Positions 10,649-19,313 of a stretch of 64,000 bases of DNA are shown here, one piece after another (within the stretch, counting starts at the first letter, position 1; each line of letters opens with the position of its first letter). Under the pieces are notes generated by a model. The model was given only the letters and a program-made list of their open reading frames with translations. It was not told the origin of the DNA and did no database searches. This stretch comes from Microlunatus panaciterrae (GTDB lineage Bacteria > Actinomycetota > Actinomycetes > Propionibacteriales > Propionibacteriaceae): positions 310,001 to 374,000 of the forward strand of contig NZ_JAFBCF010000001.1 of NCBI RefSeq assembly GCF_016907535.1, written 5' to 3'. A program made the position numbers and the translations under genes.

Positions 10649-12343
10649 TCAGAACTGGGCGAGCTCGGTGTACTCGCCCCACTCTTCCCGGAGCGCTCCG
10701 CAGATTTCTCCCAGCGTGGCCTCCGCCCGTGCTGCGGCCAGCATCGGCTCGACCATGTTGTCGTTGCTCCTGGCCGCCTGCACCAGCCGGGCGAGGCAGG
10801 CGTCCACAGCGGACTGGTCCCGCGTCTGCCGACGCTCGGCCAGCACCCGTCGCTGCTCGACCTCGACCTCATGGCTGACCCGGAGGATCTCGAGGTCACC
10901 GGTCACTGTGGTGGTGTGGCAGTTGACCCCGACCACCCGCTTGTCACCCTTCTCCACCTGGGTCTGGTACGCGAACGCCGCGTCAGCGATCTCGGCCATG
11001 AACCAGCCGTCCTCGATCCCGCGCAGCAGGCCGGCGGTCATCGGGCCGATCGGGTGAGCGGCGCCGGCTCCCCCGCCGAGCTCGAGGATCCGGGCGAAGA
11101 TCGCCTCGGCCTCGGCCTCCATCCGGTCGGTCAACGCCTCGACATACCAGGAGCCGCCCAGCGGGTCGGCGACGTTGGTGACGCCGGTCTCCTCGGCGAT
11201 CACCTGCTGGGTGCGCAGCGCGATCTCGGCCGACTCCTCGGTCGGCAGCGCCAGCGTCTCGTCCAGTGCGTTGGTGTGCAGGGAGTTGGTTCCGCCCAGC
11301 ACCGCAGCCAGCGCCTCCACCGTCGTACGGACCACGTTGTTGTAGGGCTGCTGCGCGGTCAGCGACACGCCGGCGGTCTGGGTGTGGAAGCGCAGCCACT
11401 GGGCGCGTTCGGTACGAGCGCCGTAGCGATCCCGGAGCCAGCGGGCCCAGATCCGCCGGGCGGCACGGAACTTCGCGATCTCCTCGAAGAAATCGACGTG
11501 CGCGTCGAAGAAGAAGCTCAGCCCGGGGGCGAAGGCGTCCACCTCCAGACCGCGGGAGAGCCCCAGCTCCACATAGCCGAACCCGTCGGCGAGGGTGAAC
11601 GCCAGCTCCTGCACGGCGGTCGAGCCGGCCTCACGGATGTGGTAGCCGGAGACACTCAACGGCTTGTAGTCAGGGATGGTGCTGGTGCAGTACTCGATCA
11701 GATCGCCGATCAGCCGAAGGTGCGGCTCGGGCGCGAACAGCCACTCCTTCTGGGCGATGTACTCCTTGAAGATGTCGGTCTGCAGGGTGCCGTTCAGGGT
11801 GGCGATATCGACGCCCTGCCGCTCGGCCGCGACCACGTACATGCAGAAGATGGGCACCGCAGGCCCGGAGATGGTCATCGAGGTGGTGACGGCGCCGAGG
11901 TCGATGCCTTCGAACAATCGCTCCATGTCGGCGGCGGAGTCGATCGCCACCCCGCAGTGGCCCACCTCGCCCAGGCTCTGCGGGTCGTCGGAGTCACGTC
12001 CCATCAGCGTCGGCATGTCGAAGGCGACGCTGAGGCCGCCCCCGCCGGCGGCCAAGATCATCTTGTACCGCTCGTTGGTCTGCTCGGCGTTGCCGAACCC
12101 GGCGAACTGACGAATGGTCCACTCCCGGCCGCGGTAGCCGGTCGGGTAGAGGCCGCGGGTGAACGGGAAAGCACCGGGCCAGCCGATCCGCTCCATCCGC
12201 GGGTCGTCGGCGTCGGGCGGCGGTCCGTACACGGGGTCAACCTCGACCCCCGACAGGGTGGTGAAGTCCGCCTTGCGCACCTGTCCCTTCGCCAGCGCCG
12301 CCGCGTAGGCATCCTGCCAATCCTGCCTGCCGGGCTGCTCCAT
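10649..12343 (-). CDS. icmA: Isobutyryl-CoA mutase large subunit (acyl-CoA mutase, B12-dependent)
   Basis: Large, substrate-binding subunit (564 residues) of a coenzyme-B12-dependent acyl-CoA mutase, without the C-terminal cobalamin-binding domain found in methylmalonyl-CoA mutase. From the start chosen, the two residues that set specificity are Phe80 (TIRQFAGFG) and Gln198 (KEYIAQKEW). Methylmalonyl-CoA mutase has Tyr89/Arg207 there, while Phe80/Gln198 is the published isobutyryl-CoA mutase signature, so n-butyryl/isobutyryl-CoA is the likely substrate pair. The ATG at 12343 has an AGGAGGT site 7 nt 5' of it and reproduces the IcmA numbering exactly. A small cobalamin-binding partner (IcmB) is not in the window. 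A perfect palindrome lies just upstream. Confidence 0.93.
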   Translation of the reverse strand: MEQPGRQDWQDAYAAALAKGQVRKADFTTLSGVEVDPVYGPPPDADDPRMERIGWPGAFPFTRGLYPTGYRGREWTIRQFAGFGNAEQTNERYKMILAAGGGGLSVAFDMPTLMGRDSDDPQSLGEVGHCGVAIDSAADMERLFEGIDLGAVTTSMTISGPAVPIFCMYVVAAERQGVDIATLNGTLQTDIFKEYIAQKEWLFAPEPHLRLIGDLIEYCTSTIPDYKPLSVSGYHIREAGSTAVQELAFTLADGFGYVELGLSRGLEVDAFAPGLSFFFDAHVDFFEEIAKFRAARRIWARWLRDRYGARTERAQWLRFHTQTAGVSLTAQQPYNNVVRTTVEALAAVLGGTNSLHTNALDETLALPTEESAEIALRTQQVIAEETGVTNVADPLGGSWYVEALTDRMEAEAEAIFARILELGGGAGAAHPIGPMTAGLLRGIEDGWFMAEIADAAFAYQTQVEKGDKRVVGVNCHTTTVTGDLEILRVSHEVEVEQRRVLAERRQTRDQSAVDACLARLVQAARSNDNMVEPMLAAARAEATLGEICGALREEWGEYTELAQF

Positions 12344-12365
12344 GACCAGCACCTCCTCTCCCTGA

Positions 12366-12383
12366 TAGTAGGACGTCCTACTA
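12366..12383. promoter_or_regulatory. 18-bp perfect palindrome, candidate operator of icmA
   Basis: TAGTAGGACGTCCTACTA is a perfect palindrome 22 bp 5' of the icmA start codon and just upstream of its ribosome binding site, in the gap shared with the divergent neuA-like gene. The position and symmetry suggest a dimeric repressor site (TetR or GntR size). The regulator cannot be identified from this sequence. Confidence 0.65.
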
Positions 12384-12480
12384 CATTGCGGAACAGCAGC
12401 AGCCACCGCGCAGAGCAGCAGTCGTCGGGGTGTCATCCGCAGTTCACCGCCCGGAAAGATCACGCGGCTAGGTTCCGGGC

Positions 12481-13779
12481 ATGCGAACCGTTGCCGTCAT
12501 CCCGGCCCGTGGCGGGTCGAAGGGTGTGCCCCGCAAGAACCTGCGCCTGGTCGGCGGCCGGTCTCTGATCGAGCGGGCCGTCTCGGCCTGCACCGAGGCC
12601 GACCTGGTCGACGCCGTCTTCGTGACCACCGACGACTCGGCCATCGCGGCGGCCGCGCGGCGAGCCGGGGCCCAGGTGATAGACCGGCCCGGCGGTCTCG
12701 CCGGTGATGCCGCCACCTCGGAGTCGGCCCTGCTCCATGCACTGGAGTGGCTCGAGGCCCGCGGCTCGGTCTTCGACGTCCTGCTGTTCGTCCAGTGCAC
12801 CAGCCCCTTCATCTCCCCGGCAGACCTGGACAGCGCTGTGGCGAAGGTCATCAGCGGCAGCGCCGACACCGTACTGGCGGGCGTGGAGACCTTCGAGTTC
12901 CTGTGGCGCGACGTGGACCCGGCGCTGTCGCCGGGGACGGGGTGCGTCGTCGGGCAGAACCATGACCAGACCAGCCGGCCCCGACGACAGGACCGCCGCC
13001 CCGACTTCCGCGAGACCGGCGCGTTCTACGCGATGCGTACCGACGGCTTCCGGCAGCATCGACACCGGTTCTTCGGCCGGATCGGCATCGTTCCCGTGCA
13101 GCAGCTCGGCTCGGTCGAGATCGACACCGCCGACGAGCTGGCGCTGGCCGACGCCGTCGCTCCCCTGGCCGACGCCATCGCTGCCCCGGCCGACTCGAGC
13201 GCGGCGGTGGCGGAGGCCTCCGCTGTGATGGTCGGCGGATGGGCCGGCGAGGGGTGGGCCATCGACGTCGACGCCATCGTCACCGACTTCGACGGCGTCC
13301 ACACCGATGACACCGCCTACGTCGATGAGGGCGGTCGCGAGACTGTCCGGGTCAGCCGTAGCGACGGGCTGGGGATCGGCGAGATCCGCCGCAGCGGCGT
13401 CGGCTTCCTGATCCTGTCCAAGGAGCGCAACCCGGTGGTGACGGCCCGGGCCGAGAAGCTGGGAGTCGCGGTCCTGCAGGGAGTCGACGACAAGGCGACG
13501 GCACTGCTCGGCTGGCTGGCCGCGCGCGGCGTCGACCCTGCGCGGACCGCCTACGTCGGCAACGACGTCAACGACCTCGGTGCGCTCGCCGTCGTCGGCT
13601 GGCCGATCGCCGTCCCGGACGCCCATCCGCGGGTACTGGCCGCGGCCCGGGTGGTCCTGGAACGCCCCGGCGGCCGGGGCGCGGTGCGGGAGCTCTGCCA
13701 GCGGGTGCTCGCGGCCGTGGAGCAGGCTCCGGCCGGACCGGCCTCCTCAGTGGTGCCGCTGCTCTCCGACGTCCACTAA
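12481..13779 (+). CDS. neuA: CMP-N-acylneuraminate cytidylyltransferase fused to KdsC-like HAD phosphatase
   Basis: The 432-residue protein has an N-terminal nucleotidyltransferase of the NeuA/KdsB family (about residues 1-225; VIPARGGSKGVPRKNL is the CTP-binding loop, and QCTSPFISPADLD and DFRETGAFYAM follow). The C-terminal HAD phosphatase of the KdsC type (about 260-415) has catalytic Asp269/Asp271 in VTDFDGV and GNDVNDLGAL. Such fusions activate nonulosonic acids (sialic, legionaminic or pseudaminic type) as CMP-sugars, with phosphatase activity on the acyl-sugar phosphate; the exact sugar is unknown. The ATG is 137 bp from the divergent icmA. The 3' end overlaps the convergent DUF6716-like gene by 33 bp. 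Confidence 0.88.
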   Translation: MRTVAVIPARGGSKGVPRKNLRLVGGRSLIERAVSACTEADLVDAVFVTTDDSAIAAAARRAGAQVIDRPGGLAGDAATSESALLHALEWLEARGSVFDVLLFVQCTSPFISPADLDSAVAKVISGSADTVLAGVETFEFLWRDVDPALSPGTGCVVGQNHDQTSRPRRQDRRPDFRETGAFYAMRTDGFRQHRHRFFGRIGIVPVQQLGSVEIDTADELALADAVAPLADAIAAPADSSAAVAEASAVMVGGWAGEGWAIDVDAIVTDFDGVHTDDTAYVDEGGRETVRVSRSDGLGIGEIRRSGVGFLILSKERNPVVTARAEKLGVAVLQGVDDKATALLGWLAARGVDPARTAYVGNDVNDLGALAVVGWPIAVPDAHPRVLAAARVVLERPGGRGAVRELCQRVLAAVEQAPAGPASSVVPLLSDVH

Positions 13780-15012
13780 CGGCTGCCGCCCCTGGTCGAC
13801 CCGGAGCGTGCGGCCCCGAAGCGACAGCGCACGCCGGCGCAGCCGTCGAATCCGGGCTCGAAGCCTGGTCACCGTCAACCAGGCGGTCTCGGGCAGCAGC
13901 AGCCGGAGCAACCACCGGCTCCGGGACCGGCTGCTACCGACCGGCTGCGGCTCCCTGCCGGGCAGCCCGGCGCGACCACGCCGCTCCAGCAGGGCGGTCA
14001 GGGCCGGCAGCCAGTCATTGTTCGAAGCGGGGTGGAAGTAGTTCTCGGCCAACCACTCGGTACTGGCGGTGAAGAACCGACCCGCACGCAGGTCGTCCAG
14101 GGTGCCCAGACAGCCCGAGCCGGTGAACACCAGGTTGATCATCTCGGCCGACACTCCGAAATCGCCGAGAACGAGTACCGGTATCCGGGCGCCCATCGCC
14201 TCCAGCGCAGCCGTCGAGGAGACCGTGACGAATCCCGCGGTCGTCCGCAGAGCCAGCTCCATCGACCCGGCCGTGAACTCGACCGCGTCCGCCTGGACGG
14301 CGCCCTCGGCCACCAGCCCGGCCCACAGCTCGGGATAGGGCCACCGCTCCCTGTGGGTCTGCTCCTCCCCGGCAGCGGCCCGCAGTTTAACCACCGGTCG
14401 CAGCCGTGGGCTGGCCGCCAGCGCCGTCAGGACCGCCCGCCGCTGTTCCGGCTCGCGGGGCACCTTGGCCTGTGCTGCGAACAACACCCGGTCCGCCCGT
14501 TCGGAGTGCTCCCCAGCAACCTCGTCGGCGCGACGGACGAAGGGCAGCGAGGCCAGCACGAAGCCGAGCTCGATCCCTCGTGCAGCACCGATGGCTGCGA
14601 ACTCCCGCCGCTCCCGGACGCTGTGCACGAGGAAGAGGTCGGCACCGGCGCGGAACTCCACCGCACGGACAGTGGCCGGAATGCTGATGCCCGGAAGGCC
14701 GGTGAGCAACACCGGGCGCCGGTCCCCACGCCGGAGGTACGGCAACGACAGGATCGCCTGGACCACCGGCCCGGTGCAGGCGACCATGACCACGTCCGGG
14801 CGGTGCGTCAGCAGCCAGGCGGCCAGCCTCGCCAACGAGAGGACGCGGACCGGGCGGTCGCCGGCGGCGTGCGCCACCTGCGCTGCTGACGGCTGGATCG
14901 GGTTCGTGACCACCACCTGCTCGGTCTGCCAGTCGGCCGGCATCGCTGCCAGCGTGGCCGAGCTCCACTTCAGGTAGGAGTCCGAGTCGGCGATGCCGAG
15001 CACCCGGACCAC
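13747..15012 (-). CDS. DUF6716-like putative glycosyltransferase
   Basis: A 421-residue protein that resembles, from memory, the DUF6716 family often found beside neuA-type genes in actinobacteria. The N-terminus (MVRVLGIADSDSYLKWSSAT) fits a GT-B-like Rossmann start. A later FVTVSSTAALEAMGARIPVL segment looks like the donor-side loop of CDP-glycerol or polysialyltransferase-type GT-B enzymes. The C-terminal ~60 residues are Arg-rich (RLRARIRRLRRRALSLRG), perhaps a membrane or polyanion contact. GTG start directly abuts the MarR stop codon, so the two genes are probably co-translated. A role in adding CMP-activated acidic sugars to the cell surface is inference from the neighbour. Confidence 0.65.
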   Translation of the reverse strand: MVRVLGIADSDSYLKWSSATLAAMPADWQTEQVVVTNPIQPSAAQVAHAAGDRPVRVLSLARLAAWLLTHRPDVVMVACTGPVVQAILSLPYLRRGDRRPVLLTGLPGISIPATVRAVEFRAGADLFLVHSVRERREFAAIGAARGIELGFVLASLPFVRRADEVAGEHSERADRVLFAAQAKVPREPEQRRAVLTALAASPRLRPVVKLRAAAGEEQTHRERWPYPELWAGLVAEGAVQADAVEFTAGSMELALRTTAGFVTVSSTAALEAMGARIPVLVLGDFGVSAEMINLVFTGSGCLGTLDDLRAGRFFTASTEWLAENYFHPASNNDWLPALTALLERRGRAGLPGREPQPVGSSRSRSRWLLRLLLPETAWLTVTRLRARIRRLRRRALSLRGRTLRVDQGRQPLVDVGEQRHH

Positions 15013-15531
15013 TCAGAAGTCTCCGGCCGCGGACCGCGGCGCCGTCAACAGCCTGGTCAGCTGGTCGCATTCGTCCTCTGTCATCGAGGCCAGTGCGAAC
15101 CGGGCGCCGACGATGGCCTCGGTGGCCTGCTGCACCACTGCCCGACCCTTGGTCGTGATGGCAGCCAGTACCGCGCGACCGTCCTCGGGATGCGGTGTCC
15201 GGGTGATCAGACCGGCGGTCTCCAGTCGCTTGACCAGCGGCGTGACCGAGGTGGCGTGCACCTGCAGCCGTTCACCGATCTTGCCCAGCGGCAACGAGCC
15301 ACGACGGGAGAACGACAACAGCACCAACACCTCATATCGGGCGAAGGTCAGGCCCATCGGCCGCAACAGCTCGTCCAGCTCGGTCAGCACCAGCTGATGT
15401 ACCCGCATCAGCGAGGTGACAGCGCGCATCCGAGGCATCTCGTCCCAGTGTCCGGACCACAGCCGGGCCGCCTCCTGGATCGGGTCGAACGGCAGCGGGC
15501 TGCGGCTGGACTTCGCAACGGTCTCAGTCAC
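15013..15531 (-). CDS. MarR-family transcriptional regulator
   Basis: A 172-residue winged-helix regulator. The DNA-binding segment runs about 65-130 and includes FARYEVLVLLSFSRRGSLPL, a recognition helix region VHATSVTPLVKRLETAGLI and the wing RTPHPEDGRAVLAAIT. MarR proteins are dimeric repressors often released by small aromatic ligands; the target is unknown. A start at GTG 15531 is used; the frame is open to a GTG at 15579 and the choice is uncertain. It ends exactly where the DUF6716-like gene begins, so it may control that gene. Confidence 0.9.
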   Translation of the reverse strand: MTETVAKSSRSPLPFDPIQEAARLWSGHWDEMPRMRAVTSLMRVHQLVLTELDELLRPMGLTFARYEVLVLLSFSRRGSLPLGKIGERLQVHATSVTPLVKRLETAGLITRTPHPEDGRAVLAAITTKGRAVVQQATEAIVGARFALASMTEDECDQLTRLLTAPRSAAGDF

Positions 15532-15591
15532 TGGCGGAGGTTCTCCCGTCGAGGTTCGCGGTCTGGGCGGCAGCTGCACAGCGGGACCACT

Positions 15592-16137
15592 CTAGTCCTC
15601 GTCCCTGGGCGCGGGCAGCATGCTGCCACCCCGCAGGCCTGACCGCTGGATGACACGTTGGATGGTCAGGTCGCGTTCGTCCGGGCGGCCGACGTACCTG
15701 ATCTCACGCAGGCCCTGGTCCTGGGCGGCTGACTCGAAGACGAAGTGCCCGTAGCCGAACAGGCGACCCATCATCGGCTTGTGCACGGCGATGTCGAGGA
15801 TCCGCGACATCGGCATGGTTGCGGTGTGCTGGGAGAAGATGCCGTGCACCCGGAAGACCCGCATGTTCGTGATCACGAACCGGTCCATGTGCTCCTCGGC
15901 GATGCGTTCACCTGCGTACAGCGCCAGGCCCAGTCCGGCGGCGAAGGGAACCCAGGCGTAGCCCGACGGGAAGAACAGCATTGTCACGAAGATCAGCATC
16001 GCCAGGGCCAACTGCAGCATCGGCACCAGAATGGCCATCCAGTGACGGCGCACCTCATCGATGATGATCTCGCCCTCGTCCGCGATCAGGTGGGTGGTCA
16101 CCTTGGGGTCGAACATCCGGCTCAGCACGCCGCTCAA
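15592..16137 (-). CDS. PH-domain membrane protein (bPH2 type)
   Basis: A 181-residue protein with two transmembrane segments (about residues 33-75, AILVPMLQLALAMLIFVTML then WVPFAAGLGLALYAG) followed by a bacterial pleckstrin-homology domain containing FVITNMRVFRVHGIFSQ and MPMSRILDIAVHKPMMGRLF. This matches the bPH_2 (old DUF304) family of actinobacterial membrane proteins of unknown function. The start is an ATG, 3 bp after the stop codon of the 54-residue membrane protein, indicating a two-gene unit. Confidence 0.85.
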   Translation of the reverse strand: MSGVLSRMFDPKVTTHLIADEGEIIIDEVRRHWMAILVPMLQLALAMLIFVTMLFFPSGYAWVPFAAGLGLALYAGERIAEEHMDRFVITNMRVFRVHGIFSQHTATMPMSRILDIAVHKPMMGRLFGYGHFVFESAAQDQGLREIRYVGRPDERDLTIQRVIQRSGLRGGSMLPAPRDED

Positions 16138-16140
16138 CGC

Positions 16141-16305
16141 TCACCCCGCAAGCGAGGTGAAGAAGGTCATGATCGAGGAGAAGGCGCTCCCAATGGCGTC
16201 GAAAACCCCGCGGACGGCCGACGCGGCGTCGGCAGGTCGGGTGATCAGGTAGAACGCAGCGAAGGTCACGACGAGTATCAAGAGAATCTTCTTGACCCAC
16301 TTCAT
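16141..16305 (-). CDS. Small membrane protein, 54 residues
   Basis: Starts with MKWVKKILLILVVTFAAFYL and continues ITRPADAASAVRGVF: a short basic N-terminus and one hydrophobic segment that could be an uncleaved signal anchor, then a second amphipathic stretch (AFSSIMTFFTSLAG). The ATG at 16305 has GAGAGGT 5' of it. It precedes the PH-domain gene by 3 bp. Coding is supported by the ribosome binding site, the hydrophobic pattern and tight spacing. Function is unknown; such small proteins beside PH-domain genes recur in actinobacteria. Confidence 0.75.
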   Translation of the reverse strand: MKWVKKILLILVVTFAAFYLITRPADAASAVRGVFDAIGSAFSSIMTFFTSLAG

Positions 16306-16367
16306 GTCAGACCTCTCGGCTTTCTTCCTCGGACCACGTCCACGGGGACACAGGGCATCTACTCTTT

Positions 16368-17411
16368 CTACCGCATCGTCGGCGGCGAGTCCTGCTGCCA
16401 CGCCGGTGGCGGCGCGAGCTGCGCCAACACCCGGTCGGCCGCCGTGTAGGGGTCCAGCAGGCCGTCGCGGACCTCGAGCGCCAGAGCATCCAGGCCGGTC
16501 CTGGGATGGGTGGAGAAGCGCGACCGCAGCAAGCCCAGCGCCAGCCCCTGCACCTCCCGGCGGGCCCGCTCCCATCGACGTTCCTGCCAAGTTCCGGTCT
16601 TCTCCGCCTGCAGCCGGAACCGTCCGATCGCCGCCCGCAGGTCGTCGACGCCCTCCGCCTTGGACGCCACCGTGGTGACGATCGGCGGCTTCCACTCCTG
16701 CGGGGTGCGCTCGGCCAGCGCGACCATGCTGCGGAGCTCACGGATCAGCGACTGCGCACCCTCGCGGTCAGCCTTGTTGACCACGAAGATGTCACCGATC
16801 TCGAGAATGCCGGCCTTGGCCGCCTGGATCCCGTCTCCCATCCCGGGCGCCAGCAGCACCAGCGTGATGTCGGCCGCCGAGGCGATCTCGACCTCGGACT
16901 GGCCCACCCCGACGGTCTCCACCAGTACGGTGTCGCATCCTGCGGCGTCGAACACCCGGAGCGCCTGCGGAGCAGCCACCGAAAGGCCCCCGAGATGTCC
17001 CCGGTTGGCCATCGAGCGGATGAACACCTCGGGATCCAGAGCGTGCGACTGCATCCGCACCCGGTCTCCGAGCAGGGCTCCGCCGGAGAACGGCGAGGAC
17101 GGGTCGACCGCCAGAACGCCGACGCGCTGCCCCTCGGCCCGGAGCGCAGCCACCAGCGCGGTGGTGGTGGTGGACTTGCCCACCCCCGGAGACCCGGTGA
17201 TGCCGACTACCTGTGCACGCCCGGTGCTGGGGGCAAGCAGGCGCATCGCCTCCCGCAGCGAAGGCGACCCGTTCTCGACCATGCTGATCAGCCGGCCGAC
17301 CGCACGGGCACTGCCCTGGTGCACCGCTTCCACCAGCGCCGCCACCGAGTTGTAGGCGGCCGGTCTGCGCTCCGCCGCCGGCCGAACGGGTTCGGACTGT
17401 TCCGAGACCAC
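16368..17411 (-). CDS. meaB: MeaB/ArgK-type GTPase, acyl-CoA mutase chaperone
   Basis: A 347-residue G3E GTPase that loads and protects adenosylcobalamin in methylmalonyl- or isobutyryl-CoA mutase. The P-loop is GSPGVGKS (residues 73-80); Walker B-like DTVLVETVGVGQSEVE and the base-specific NKAD are present, and the C-terminal helical dimerisation part is complete. The GTG start is 7 nt from the thiolase stop codon, so the pair is probably an operon. The genomic partner here is icmA, ~4 kb away in the same orientation; a methylmalonyl-CoA mutase elsewhere would also need it. Confidence 0.94.
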   Translation of the reverse strand: MVSEQSEPVRPAAERRPAAYNSVAALVEAVHQGSARAVGRLISMVENGSPSLREAMRLLAPSTGRAQVVGITGSPGVGKSTTTTALVAALRAEGQRVGVLAVDPSSPFSGGALLGDRVRMQSHALDPEVFIRSMANRGHLGGLSVAAPQALRVFDAAGCDTVLVETVGVGQSEVEIASAADITLVLLAPGMGDGIQAAKAGILEIGDIFVVNKADREGAQSLIRELRSMVALAERTPQEWKPPIVTTVASKAEGVDDLRAAIGRFRLQAEKTGTWQERRWERARREVQGLALGLLRSRFSTHPRTGLDALALEVRDGLLDPYTAADRVLAQLAPPPAWQQDSPPTMR

Positions 17412-17418
17412 GACCCGG

Positions 17419-18624
17419 TCAGTCCGAGCGTCCCGCTGCGGTGAGGATCAGGGCATCGCCCTGGCCTCCGCCGCCGCAGAGCGCGGCGACACCAGCCCCT
17501 TGGCCGCGGCGTTGCAGCTCGAGCGCCAGATGAAGCACCAGCCGGGCGCCGGAGGCGCCGATCGGGTGCCCCAGCGCGATCGCGCCGCCGTGGATGTTGA
17601 CCCGCTCATCAGCCTCGGCATCGGTCAGCCCGAGCGCCCTTGCGCTGGCGACCCCGACCGCCGCGAACGCCTCGTTGATCTCGATCACCGACAGATCCCT
17701 GACTGAAAGCCCCTGCTTCTTGCAGGCGGCCTCGATCGCGCTGGCCGGCTGCAGCTGCAGGGACGAGTCCGGACCGGCCACCTGTCCGTACGCACCGATC
17801 TCGGCGACCACACTCAGCCCGAGGCGATCGGCCGTCTGACGGCTGGTGACGACGACGGCGGCTGCGCCGTCGGAGATGGGACTGGACGAGCCGGCGGTGA
17901 TGGTGCCGTCCTTGCCGAAGGCCGGTCGCAGCGCGGCCAATGACTCCGCGGTCGTGTCCGGGCGGACCCCTTCGTCTGCGCTCACCACCAGGTCGTCGCC
18001 GCGCCGCTGCGGGACCCGTACCTCGACCACCTCGTCGTCGAGCAGGCCGGCGCTCATCGCCTGGGCCGCCCGCCGGTGGGACCGGGCGGCGAAGGCGTCC
18101 TGCTCCTCCCGGCTGACGGCAACGGCACCACGGTTGCAGGAGTCGGTGAGCGAACCCATCGCCTGGTCGGTGAACACGTCCCACAGTCCGTCGTAGGCCA
18201 TATGGTCGACCAGCTCGACGCTGCCGTACTTGTAGCCCGAGCGGGACTTCGGCAGCAGATGCGGTGCCTGGGTCATCGACTCCATCCCGCCGGCGACGAC
18301 GATGTCACACTCGCCAGCCCGGATCAGCTGGTCGGCCAGCGCGATCGCGTTCAGGCCGGACAGGCACACCTTGTTGACCGTCACGGCGGGGACGGTCAAC
18401 GGCACGCCACCCTTGACTGCAGCCTGTCGGGCGGGGATCTGGCCGGCGCCCGCCTGCAGCACCTGACCCATCACCACGTAGTCCACCTGGTCGCCGGAGA
18501 TGCCGGCCCGCGCCAGCGCGCCGGCGATGGCGATACCGCCCAGATCCGTGCCGGACAGGTCCTTCAGACCACCCAGCAGCTTGCCGATCGGGGTTCTGGC
18601 CCCGCCGACGATGACCGATCCCAT
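17419..18624 (-). CDS. Acetyl-CoA C-acetyltransferase (thiolase)
   Basis: Condenses or cleaves acetoacetyl-CoA/3-ketoacyl-CoA. Of 401 residues, the catalytic Cys is in [12 protein letters not shown]. The other expected motifs are [26 protein letters not shown] and the C-terminal [10 protein letters not shown] with the second Cys. Full length for the family (~390-400). The start at 18624 (ATG GGA TCG) has a strong GGAGGTC site 7 nt 5'; a GTG/ATG further upstream at 18645 is less likely. Transcribed with meaB. Together with the epimerase it fits short-chain acyl-CoA metabolism; the mycobacterial homologue in the equivalent place is FadA4. Confidence 0.95.
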   Translation of the reverse strand: MGSVIVGGARTPIGKLLGGLKDLSGTDLGGIAIAGALARAGISGDQVDYVVMGQVLQAGAGQIPARQAAVKGGVPLTVPAVTVNKVCLSGLNAIALADQLIRAGECDIVVAGGMESMTQAPHLLPKSRSGYKYGSVELVDHMAYDGLWDVFTDQAMGSLTDSCNRGAVAVSREEQDAFAARSHRRAAQAMSAGLLDDEVVEVRVPQRRGDDLVVSADEGVRPDTTAESLAALRPAFGKDGTITAGSSSPISDGAAAVVVTSRQTADRLGLSVVAEIGAYGQVAGPDSSLQLQPASAIEAACKKQGLSVRDLSVIEINEAFAAVGVASARALGLTDAEADERVNIHGGAIALGHPIGASGARLVLHLALELQRRGQGAGVAALCGGGGQGDALILTAAGRSD

Positions 18625-18804
18625 CGTGTCGACCTCCTCAGACAACGAGCCATCCGTGGGTGAGAGCTCACCGCAACAATAGTCGCGCGGAGGCGTCCGA
18701 CTCCGCGTTCGGGAGTCCGCACCGCACCCACCGGCTTGCCCAGCCGCCCTCGCACCGGAGGGCTGGGACCCGACGGACGCGGCGGCGTCTGTCAGGCTTG
18801 CTGC

Positions 18805-19251
18805 ATGAGCTCAACGCTGTCGGGTGACCTGCCCGGCCTGGTGGCGGTCGACCACGTCGGGCTGGCCGTAGCGGACCTGGATGCGGCCATCGCCTTCCAT
18901 CTCGAGGTCCTGGGTCTCGAGCTGAAACATCGCGAGGTGAACGAGGAGCAGGGCGTCGCCGAGGCGATGCTGGCTCCTCGCGGGGCCCCGGACGACGCGG
19001 CCGAGATCCAGCTGATCGCCCCGCTACGGCCCGACTCGGCGATCGCGGCCTTCCTCGATCGGTCCGGTCCCGGACTGCAGCAGCTGGCCTACCGGGTCGC
19101 CGACGTCGAGGCCGCCGCTGCCGCGCTGCGGCGGCGCGGGCTGAGGGTGCTCTACCCGAGCGCTCGGCGCGGAACCCGTGGCTCGAGGGTGAACTTCGTG
19201 CATCCGAAGGACACCGGCGGGGTACTAATCGAGCTGGTCCAGCGCGACTAG
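18805..19251 (+). CDS. mce: Methylmalonyl-CoA epimerase
   Basis: Vicinal-oxygen-chelate enzyme of 148 residues that interconverts (S)- and (R)-methylmalonyl-CoA. Two beta-alpha-beta-beta-beta modules are visible: [20 protein letters not shown] with the metal His, and [18 protein letters not shown]; the closing strand is [11 protein letters not shown]. It lies divergent from thiolase-meaB. The ATG at 18805 aligns with usual family starts; upstream in-frame codons would read through the intergenic region. No strong ribosome binding site is seen. Its presence implies a complete methylmalonyl-CoA route in the cell, with the mutase elsewhere. Confidence 0.9.
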   Translation: MSSTLSGDLPGLVAVDHVGLAVADLDAAIAFHLEVLGLELKHREVNEEQGVAEAMLAPRGAPDDAAEIQLIAPLRPDSAIAAFLDRSGPGLQQLAYRVADVEAAAAALRRRGLRVLYPSARRGTRGSRVNFVHPKDTGGVLIELVQRD

Positions 19252-19313
19252 TGTTCTCGGCACCGACCCGCGAGGGACGATACGGTTGGGGGGACAGGCG
19301 AGAGGATCTTGAT

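Noticed and set aside
10604-12568. Long plus-strand frame opposite icmA
   Set aside because: icmA has complete family motifs on the other strand; this frame is a GC-rich antisense shadow.
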